Shown in pieces: positions 1 to 6,106 of a DNA stretch of 16,783 bases. Source of the stretch: Bacteroidota bacterium. Lineage in GTDB: Bacteria > Bacteroidota > Ignavibacteria > SZUA-365 > JAADGX01. The stretch is taken from contig JAJRXL010000393.1 in NCBI GenBank assembly GCA_024276335.1, forward strand, positions 1 to 16,783, read 5' to 3'. The first letter of the stretch is position 1, and each line of letters opens with the position of its first letter. A model generated the notes under the pieces. That model searched no databases. It had not been told where the DNA came from and worked only from the letters and a program-made list of their open reading frames with translations. The position numbers were made by a program, and so were the translations under genes.

Positions 1-557
1 ATGCCGTCCGCCCCGATGATGACACAATCGACCTGCTGCACGAGTTCACCTACCGCCGCATCCACGGCCAACGTACACGGAATTCCCCACGACGCGCAAT
101 CCCTGACGGTCTTGACGCCTTCCAGGAGAGGGCGCGATTCCAACACGTGGAGATGCGATATCTTCCCCGCTTCATGGGCGTTCCGTAGTGCGCCTACAAC
201 CGTACTGCTCCGGCTGAATGTTAATACCTTGACCGGCTCCTGGAGCACCTTGAGGAAGTTACGCGCGATAGCCTTTTCCGAATCGTCGAGAATTTGTTGT
301 AACGACGCAATGAATTCCAGCGCCTCGGTTGCCTTCTTCGGATTGCGTGCCAGGGGGAGAAGATCACGTTGCAAGGTATTGACCACCGCGTGCAGCGACG
401 GCATGCTGAGCTGGTAACTCTGCAAGTAAGCCAGGCCTTCCTCGATTTTTCCCACCTGACCGGCCAATACCAGCGATTCCACGATGCCCAGCATCCTTTG
501 GATCAACTCCGTGGCGCCGGACGTGGAATCGTGAGCGAGTTCATGAAATTGTTGCAT
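1..557 (-). CDS. eIF-2B alpha/beta/delta family protein, partial (C-terminal part beyond the window)
   Basis: Translating the minus strand from ATG at 557-555 gives an open frame of 185 complete codons that runs off the left edge without a stop. A GGAG sits 5 nt before the ATG. The first ~100 residues are helical, as in the N-terminal domain of this family. The Rossmann-like core follows, with VLTFSRSSTVVGAL (111-124), LESRPLLEG (139-147), GIPCTLAVDAAVG (158-170) and VIIGADGI at the break. The family covers eIF-2B regulatory subunits, methylthioribose-1-phosphate isomerase (MtnA) and ribose-1,5-bisphosphate isomerase. MtnA has a catalytic Cys in an NTGxLAT context; here that stretch reads TFSRSST, with no Cys, while the Asp of LAVDAA is kept. 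That favours an eIF2B-alpha-like sugar-phosphate or nucleotide-binding protein over MtnA. The actual ligand and role cannot be told. The gene is divergent from the TPR gene at 712. Family assignment is secure, function is not. Confidence 0.85.
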   Translation of the reverse strand, partial: MQQFHELAHDSTSGATELIQRMLGIVESLVLAGQVGKIEEGLAYLQSYQLSMPSLHAVVNTLQRDLLPLARNPKKATEALEFIASLQQILDDSEKAIARNFLKVLQEPVKVLTFSRSSTVVGALRNAHEAGKISHLHVLESRPLLEGVKTVRDCASWGIPCTLAVDAAVGELVQQVDCVIIGADG

Positions 558-583
558 GTATTCTCCATCAAGATATCTTCTGA

Positions 584-612
584 AATGTAGGTTACACTAC
601 GTCCAGAATCAA
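584..612 (-). promoter_or_regulatory. Candidate sigma70-like promoter for the eIF-2B family gene
   Basis: On the minus strand, TTGATT (612-607) and TACATT (589-584) are separated by 17 nt. Each matches four of six consensus bases. Transcription would start near 577, leaving a leader of about 20 nt that contains the GGAG before the ATG at 557. The position in a divergent intergenic region makes sense, but the evidence is motif matching only. Confidence 0.35.
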
Positions 613-711
613 CCGCGAAAGCGACCGGAACAAAACGAACGATTTCAGAATATTTAATTGCATGTCACTGCCGCAGACACTAATTTCCATCGACTATACT
701 TGTCCCGTATC

Positions 712-1860
712 ATGAATCGGCCAACGCTTATGCAACGCTCTCTTTTTCTTCCCGCCCTTATCGCAGCCTTCGCGATTTTCAGCCAGGTTTCTCCCGCCCA
801 GCTTCATTTCGGTATCGAACCATATTGCATGAAACCGAATGCGCTGCCGAAAAAATCCGTGCAAGCGAGTTTCCTCTACAGCGCTCTCCAGGAATACGAG
901 CAAGGCGCGAACGGTGAACTGGTCTGCCTTAAACCTGACGCCAAGAACTCCGGGGCCGGTTTCGAGGCCGACTTCGACGAAGATGGGAATTCAGAGTTAT
1001 TCCTGCTCTACCACAGCGGCGTCGAGGAGGCCGGGTGCAACGCCCTGATCCTGGTCAGTGAAGACCCCGGCCCCAGGTACACGTTCAAGGACGGCTTCAA
1101 GGTCATGCCGGGGAAAGCGCGCATGCGCCCCATCAAGAACCTGGACAAGGGAATTCAAATGTACGTGGAGGGAGATTATACGCTCCCCGACGGAGCCAAG
1201 GAATCCAAGGGCTCGATATTCGCCGTCGTGCGGGGAACGCTCATGCCCCTTATTTCATGGGTCCAAAAGGATGGTCTCAAAGACGGCAAGCGCGTGGTCA
1301 CTCGGGCCCAGGTAGGTTTCGCCGACCTGAACTTTGACGACAGGAACGAGATGTACGTAACGTACCGCGTTTACGAACCGGGCGCGGGTTCCATCTCCAA
1401 GAAAAACATGGTGGAACGGTACACCCTCGTACTGGATTTCGTGGCGGAACACATGCGCTATGTTATTTACGATTCCATCGGTTATGACAAGGTAAAGGAA
1501 GCCGCGGCATTGACCAGCAAGGGCCGACGCGAGTTATATTCCGAAAAAACCAGGGACCAGGGGATCATCGACCTGACCAACGCCATCGAAATTGATCCCA
1601 TGCAGAATGACGCACGCCTGATTCTGGGGCGTCATCTCCTGAACGTCGGCAAGTACGGCGACGCCGAAAACATCCTCAAGGAAGGCATCGCCATCGAACC
1701 CACGCGCGCTGACCTGTACGAAACCCTGGGCAACGTGTACATCAAGCTCAACGTGCTGGATAAAGCCCTGGCAAATTTCCGACGCTACCTGGAACTGAAC
1801 CCGCGCTCCAAGATCAGAAAGAGCATCGAAAGAAAAATCAAGCAGATAACCGTTTACTGA
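712..1860 (+). CDS. Exported TPR-repeat protein
   Basis: This is a 382-residue protein of unknown function with a signal peptide. The hydrophobic core is LFLPALIAAFAIF (11-23) and the likely cleavage is SPA|Q at 29/30, so it should act in the periplasm or be surface exposed. The middle region carries two acidic loops, DFDEDGNSE (87-95) and DLNFDDRNE (205-213), which resemble the Asp-rich loops of FG-GAP/VCBS-type domains. The C-terminal third is tetratricopeptide: a partial repeat ending near 296, then full repeats at about 297-330 and 331-364, suggesting a protein-binding platform. The start is uncertain. The frame is open back to a TTG at 658, which would put 18 residues before the signal peptide. 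ATG at 712 or ATG at 730 gives a normal signal peptide; none has a clear ribosome binding site. A TATACT at 695-700 could be a -10 element without a good -35. The SPOR gene begins 28 nt downstream, so the two are probably co-transcribed. Confidence 0.75.
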   Translation: MNRPTLMQRSLFLPALIAAFAIFSQVSPAQLHFGIEPYCMKPNALPKKSVQASFLYSALQEYEQGANGELVCLKPDAKNSGAGFEADFDEDGNSELFLLYHSGVEEAGCNALILVSEDPGPRYTFKDGFKVMPGKARMRPIKNLDKGIQMYVEGDYTLPDGAKESKGSIFAVVRGTLMPLISWVQKDGLKDGKRVVTRAQVGFADLNFDDRNEMYVTYRVYEPGAGSISKKNMVERYTLVLDFVAEHMRYVIYDSIGYDKVKEAAALTSKGRRELYSEKTRDQGIIDLTNAIEIDPMQNDARLILGRHLLNVGKYGDAENILKEGIAIEPTRADLYETLGNVYIKLNVLDKALANFRRYLELNPRSKIRKSIERKIKQITVY

Positions 1861-1888
1861 GTCGCCAACAGCATACGGAAAATAGGTC

Positions 1889-3571
1889 GTGCCGAAGTTC
1901 AATCTTGCCGGAGATGAAAGACGAAAGCACCGGAAACCGGTACCGGGCAGCCTTGCCGCGCCTTCGCTTCCACCCGAAAAGACAAAGCGGCAAGAAGCCG
2001 AAGAGGAAGAACACGTGCCCCAGGACGTCTTTAAACCCCTTCATCCCCTGGAGTCCCCCGACCTGCGGCATGACCCGGCCGACCTGGATCCTTTCTCTCT
2101 CCCGGTTCCCGAACGACGCCCCTTCCACGTCCCGTCTTCAAAAAAGGAAAAACAGCACCCACCCGCAACGCCGCCCGGCAGGAAAAACCACCTTGCTGAA
2201 AAAGAGGAAACACCGGCGCACAGTGATTCCCCACCCGGCGCTCCAGGGAAGGACAGCAGCGCACGCATACGTATTTCGGAACCCGACGATATGCCCACCG
2301 AGCCGGGCTCGCGCGACCCGTTTGCCGACCCGGAGTCTTTACGGGCAGACATTCTGAAAGAGGTACGAGGGGTCAAAAAGGAGATCAAGCCGGAAAAGCC
2401 CGTGAAGCCGTTGAAACGAGGAACGAGTGCACCCATCGCTTCCGATGTAGCCCCCGGGGGTATACCCCGCGTAGAACCCGAGCCGGGGAAAAAACCGCCA
2501 AGGGATATGGAGGACTTTAAAGAAGAACCGGATCGGGAAGTGGCAACGGGTTTCGAGGGAAAACTTCCACGCGAACCGGCACCCGAGTCCGAGGAAGAGG
2601 CAGAACCGCCAGTACAAGCTCCGGTGGACCAAGCACTGCGTGAAACCGACGTGCTGGATAGCGGGGTGACTACGGAACTTTCGGAAGAGAGCGTCCCTGT
2701 ACCCGGTGCGGAGGATGGAGCAATCCGGGAAGAGGAAATACCGACCGAGGTTGCCGCCATCCGGGAAATCAAGGAGAAGCAACGGTCCCGTTCACGATTC
2801 GCCTGGTTCTGGATCGTCCTCATCCTGTTAGCGGTCTTGCTGGTAACCACCTGGTACGTGGGATGGTTGCCGAAGGCATTCACGTATGTCGATTCGCTGT
2901 TCGAGACGCAAAAGACGGAAATACCCCCTACTGCCGAAACCACGAAGGACGCCACGACTGGCAAGGAGACGCCGGTGGAATCGCTGTACGAATATTATCT
3001 CCAGGTCAGTTCATGGAGAGATATGAAGAACGCGGAGAAACAAAAGGCGACGTTTGCATCCCAGGGCCTTCCCGCGGTCGTGGAAAGTCACTTCATCGAG
3101 TCAAAACGTGCCACCTACTACCGTGTACGGTTGGGCCCGCTGCAATCCCGCCGGCAAGCGTTGGAATTGAAGGCAAAACTTGGAGCCGCCATACCATCGG
3201 AAGCGTTCGTGGACAGCGTGCTCAAACCGGGTCACGCGCCGCCATTGCCCCGTCCGGCCCAAAGCACATCCACCGGTGTCCGTGCACCGGCTGAAGCGGG
3301 CACGTATATTCCAAAATACATCTCGGAGCCAACCCGTGGATGGGCTATCTCCGTGGGCGCCTACTCCGACCCCAGGACCGCCGACCGCGAAGCAGAAAAA
3401 CTCCAGCAAAAAGGAGGTCTCCCCGCTTTTATTTCCGTTACACGCCGTGACGGCGAGGAATGGTACCGGGTCCAGGTCGGGCCGTTTGGAAAGGAGGAAG
3501 ACGCCAAGCGGTACCTTCAGCTTGTTCGCGTGACGTACAACGTCGATGCCTACATCCGCCGCTTGCGCTGA
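1889..3571 (+). CDS. Membrane-anchored protein with two SPOR domains
   Basis: This is a 560-residue protein predicted to cross the inner membrane once. Residues 1-300 are charged and Pro/Glu/Lys-rich, apparently disordered and cytoplasmic. A single transmembrane segment lies at 304-325, preceded by Lys/Arg (KEKQRSRSR), which gives an N-in orientation. A short linker leads to two tandem SPOR domains at about 366-445 (YYLQVSSW...YYRVRLGPL) and 483-558 (WAISVGAY...WYRVQVGPF). SPOR domains bind peptidoglycan lacking stem peptides, chiefly at division septa, so a cell-envelope or division role like that of FtsN, DedD or DamX is likely. No orthology to any of these is claimed. The start is GTG at 1889, since the next in-frame ATG is far inside the protein; the ribosome binding site is poor. 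It follows the TPR gene by 28 nt. The domain call is firm; the specific role is inferred. Confidence 0.85.
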   Translation: MPKFNLAGDERRKHRKPVPGSLAAPSLPPEKTKRQEAEEEEHVPQDVFKPLHPLESPDLRHDPADLDPFSLPVPERRPFHVPSSKKEKQHPPATPPGRKNHLAEKEETPAHSDSPPGAPGKDSSARIRISEPDDMPTEPGSRDPFADPESLRADILKEVRGVKKEIKPEKPVKPLKRGTSAPIASDVAPGGIPRVEPEPGKKPPRDMEDFKEEPDREVATGFEGKLPREPAPESEEEAEPPVQAPVDQALRETDVLDSGVTTELSEESVPVPGAEDGAIREEEIPTEVAAIREIKEKQRSRSRFAWFWIVLILLAVLLVTTWYVGWLPKAFTYVDSLFETQKTEIPPTAETTKDATTGKETPVESLYEYYLQVSSWRDMKNAEKQKATFASQGLPAVVESHFIESKRATYYRVRLGPLQSRRQALELKAKLGAAIPSEAFVDSVLKPGHAPPLPRPAQSTSTGVRAPAEAGTYIPKYISEPTRGWAISVGAYSDPRTADREAEKLQQKGGLPAFISVTRRDGEEWYRVQVGPFGKEEDAKRYLQLVRVTYNVDAYIRRLR

Positions 3572-3754
3572 CCTGACCAGCCGAAACGACACCGAGGGAC
3601 TTTCCCGAACCCGGCCATAAACGCGGTCGAGGATGCGAGATCGGTTGAACAGCCGCATTGCCCGACAAGTCGTGATACGTACCGCGCAACCGGGTTTTCT
3701 CGGTATCGACTATTGTCAAGGAACTCTAAAAGACATCAAATCCAGGAGGATACC

Positions 3755-5779
3755 ATGAAGGCAATGAGATACGCAGTATTATTGATTCTCGCTTTGTCGA
3801 TCTCTGTATCAGCACAGAGCAGGAGGATTCTTGTCAGCGTGGACCCCTCGCAGCCGGTGCAGGGAACCGAAGACCGGCAAACCGTTCTCGATCTTTCCAT
3901 TCATCCGGTAGAAATCCCTCGGGGTTCCATGAAAAACCCGAAGAAGCGGGAACCGGTTGTCACAAACGACCTGTTCGAAATTGGAAAAATGGCAAACACG
4001 TACTGCACGCTCGGTCAGAACCGCTGCCAGATCGCGTGCGATCCCGCGACGAACTCGGTCGCGGTCGTCTTCCGTGGCAACGATCGCAGCCCGCAGGGAA
4101 ACGGTAATTCACTCTACGTGCGCTATTCCAGCGACGGCGGAGTAACTTGGACGGGCAAGGGAACAAACGTGGCCGCCGGACAGACGAACCCCTCCGGTTT
4201 GAGTTCGCCGCGCTATCCCGAGGTTTTTCTCTCCAACCCCGGTCAATCAAGAAATATCGGAGATGTCACGGTCTCCCTGCTGTGGCCGCAGGTGATGAAC
4301 TACGGTTCCACGACAACGTGGGGCGAAGTTCACAACATGTCGGCCGGGTTCGGTTCAAAGAACCCGGTTTACGGCAAATGGCCATCCCCACCAAACTGGC
4401 TCATTCCCATGCAAGTTGTACCCGATTACATCAACAAGCGGCTTATCACGTTCATCCAGTGGGTCGACCCATCTACGGGCATGGGAAGCCGCGAATATCT
4501 TGTCGTGGTATCCACGGATGCGGGTGCATCCTGGTCGGCGCTGGATCCCAATTTCATGCCCGCCTGGACGACAAACCAGGTTCCGTCGAATAACTCGGCC
4601 TATTCACTCAGCGCCGATGTTTCACCAGACGGCACGCACATGATCATGGCGTACATTTCGGCCGATATCGTTGAAAACAGCGTCATGTACTTAAGCGAGA
4701 ACCATCGCATCGCCTGGGTGGAATCTACCGACGGGGGCGTGACGTGGAGCTTCAGCCCGGAGTACGTCTCCTTGAACGAGATTCCCGACCGCCCCTCTCC
4801 CATGGAGCACAATCCTCGCCTCGGTCTGAACCTCGACGTGATTTACGACAGTCAGAATGAACCGCATTTTCTCGTCACCGCAACAACGGACCTCAACCCA
4901 TTCAATCCGTTTGACGAGACCCCCACAAACAACGAATTGGTGCCGGGACACAACGATAGCACGTATATCTGTGAAGTCACCCGCAAGAATGGCGAGTGGC
5001 AGATGAACCTGATCGCTCGTATCCGGAAGCCCGTCGTACGTCGCGGCGCTTTTTCCATCAGGCTTTCGAACGGGGCTGAAATCTACGAAACCATATACAA
5101 TGAACCTCACTGGGCCCGCGACATTATCGGGTTGAAATTGTATGCCAAGTGGATAGATTGTGATTCGACCTGGAAGTTCCCGTACGTGCGCAACAATGCC
5201 CTGCTAAATGACACGATCCAGAATATCTGGGTTGCGGGAAGGGATATTCGCAGTAACACGTACGGTGGCGGCTGGTCGCTCCCGCAAAAGGTCACCACCC
5301 AGACAGACGTCGCCGCGAAGTATTCCAAGCTGGCCCATTTCGCGGGCAATAACGGCGAGATGCATGTAATCTTCACCGAATGGGGCTACGGTGATTACCC
5401 GGACGGCGACCCGGTCAACGCAGACAACACCGTGTGGTACGTCAAGGATGTGCGCGTTAATACCCCCGTAGCAGTCGAACAGAAGCTTTCGCCGATTTCC
5501 TTCAACCTGGAACAAAACTTCCCGAATCCGTTCGGCGTCGGTTCGGACGCCAAGACCAACGCCACGATGATCTCGTATGCTCTTGAGGAACGCGGTCACG
5601 TGGTGCTGGAAGTGATTGATCCGTTGGGACGGCTGGTCAAGACGCTGGTGGATGGAGAGAACGACAGGGGAGGCCACGTCGTTCGTTTCGAAGCCGGCGC
5701 GTTGCCATCTGGCCCCTATTTTTACCGCCTGCGCATGAACGGGCACTCGGTTACCCGAACAATGCTTCTTCTTCGTTAA
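3755..5779 (+). CDS. Secreted Asp-box (BNR) repeat protein with type IX secretion sorting domain, copy 1
   Basis: This is a 674-residue exported protein. The start at 3755 is fixed by a perfect AGGAGG (3744-3749) five bases upstream, and an upstream in-frame TTG at 3713 is rejected. The signal peptide covers residues 1-20, with cleavage at VSA|Q. Three Asp-box motifs of form SxDxGxxW lie at 125-132, 253-260 and 324-331. They mark a sialidase-type beta-propeller or similar beta-rich fold. Residues 583-674 form a Por-type C-terminal sorting domain: LEQNFPNPF, then VVLEVIDPLGRLVKTLVDG, then PYFYRLRMNG, ending in basic residues. This domain directs type IX secretion across the outer membrane and release or surface attachment. 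The catalytic Arg-Ile-Pro motif of true sialidases is not visible, so no enzymatic activity is assigned. The protein is collinear with the neighbour at 6107. A strong terminator follows the stop. No convincing promoter was found in the 183 nt upstream. Confidence 0.85.
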   Translation: MKAMRYAVLLILALSISVSAQSRRILVSVDPSQPVQGTEDRQTVLDLSIHPVEIPRGSMKNPKKREPVVTNDLFEIGKMANTYCTLGQNRCQIACDPATNSVAVVFRGNDRSPQGNGNSLYVRYSSDGGVTWTGKGTNVAAGQTNPSGLSSPRYPEVFLSNPGQSRNIGDVTVSLLWPQVMNYGSTTTWGEVHNMSAGFGSKNPVYGKWPSPPNWLIPMQVVPDYINKRLITFIQWVDPSTGMGSREYLVVVSTDAGASWSALDPNFMPAWTTNQVPSNNSAYSLSADVSPDGTHMIMAYISADIVENSVMYLSENHRIAWVESTDGGVTWSFSPEYVSLNEIPDRPSPMEHNPRLGLNLDVIYDSQNEPHFLVTATTDLNPFNPFDETPTNNELVPGHNDSTYICEVTRKNGEWQMNLIARIRKPVVRRGAFSIRLSNGAEIYETIYNEPHWARDIIGLKLYAKWIDCDSTWKFPYVRNNALLNDTIQNIWVAGRDIRSNTYGGGWSLPQKVTTQTDVAAKYSKLAHFAGNNGEMHVIFTEWGYGDYPDGDPVNADNTVWYVKDVRVNTPVAVEQKLSPISFNLEQNFPNPFGVGSDAKTNATMISYALEERGHVVLEVIDPLGRLVKTLVDGENDRGGHVVRFEAGALPSGPYFYRLRMNGHSVTRTMLLLR

Positions 5780-5801
5780 AAGCTGTTCGGCAATACCCTT
5801 C

Positions 5802-5838
5802 AAAGCCGTGCACGACGTATTCCCTGCACGGCTTTTTT
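5802..5838 (+). terminator. Rho-independent terminator after Asp-box gene copy 1
   Basis: A perfect 11-bp stem (AAAGCCGTGCA at 5802-5812 with TGCACGGCTTT at 5825-5835) encloses a 12-nt loop. It runs directly into a T tract ending at 5838. It starts 22 nt after the stop codon at 5779. This separates transcription of the first paralogue from the second. Confidence 0.9.
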
Positions 5839-5887
5839 CAACACGCGGGCCGGGAACAACACGAAAAAAGATTGCCGCACTCCTCTC

Positions 5888-5916
5888 TTGCAAACCCTTT
5901 TACTGCAATGTATATT
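5888..5916 (+). promoter_or_regulatory. Sigma70-like promoter for Asp-box gene copy 2
   Basis: TTGCAA (5888-5893) and TATATT (5911-5916) are separated by exactly 17 nt. The -35 matches four of six consensus bases and the -10 five of six. The predicted start of transcription is near 5923, between the terminator of the preceding gene and the inverted repeat at 5930. It is the best promoter match found in this window. The classical Bacteroidetes pattern (TTTG / TAnnTTTG) is not seen here. Confidence 0.55.
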
Positions 5917-5929
5917 GAGATTTACTACA

Positions 5930-5951
5930 AGGTACCATACGGATGGTACCT
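5930..5951. promoter_or_regulatory. Perfect inverted repeat just downstream of the predicted transcription start
   Basis: Two 9-base arms (AGGTACCAT and ATGGTACCT) flank a 4-base centre, ACGG. The repeat would lie at about +8 to +29 relative to the predicted start near 5923. It could be an operator for a dimeric regulator or a stable hairpin at the 5' end of the leader RNA. No T tract follows, so it is not a terminator. Confidence 0.5.
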
Positions 5952-6106
5952 GCGCTGGTTGTTCATTTCAGTGTACGAACGATAAAGAAACGCAGCGTTG
6001 AATCCCAAGGCGGTTTTTTACGTAACCGTCTTGCGCACCGAGTCCACCTCCGGTCGACTTCAAGTTTGATATCCAGCATTTCTACATATCCTACAGGAGA
6101 TCCTTT

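Larger units (their letters stand above)
5780..6106 (+). other. 327-nt intergenic region between the two paralogues (terminator, promoter, long leader)
   Basis: No coding frame is supported here. From left to right it holds the terminator of the upstream gene, a sigma70-like promoter at 5888-5916, an inverted repeat at 5930-5951 and a leader of about 180 nt to the ATG at 6107. The leader ends in AGGAGA (6095-6100), six bases before that ATG. A second small palindrome, AACGCAGCGTT, lies at 5989-5999. I recognised no riboswitch class. Confidence 0.6.

Noticed and set aside
1..417. 138-codon plus-strand open frame at the left edge
   Set aside because: The opposite strand encodes a clear eIF-2B family protein over the same bases.
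658..686. TTGCAT-17-TAATTT as a promoter for the TPR gene
   Set aside because: Only three of six matches in each element; too weak to report as a feature.
658..711. Upstream TTG start for the TPR gene
   Set aside because: It would place 18 residues before a normal signal peptide. There is no ribosome binding site.
2041..2964. 307-codon minus-strand open frame rich in Ser and Gly
   Set aside because: It is antisense to the disordered Pro/Glu-rich part of the SPOR gene. The composition is what codon bias on the other strand would give, and no ribosome binding site or domain is visible.
3572..3754. Possible promoter or terminator between the SPOR gene and Asp-box copy 1
   Set aside because: TTGAAC at 3645-3650 has no -10 at a proper distance, and only 4-5 bp hairpins are present. 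Nothing beyond the AGGAGG of copy 1 can be supported.
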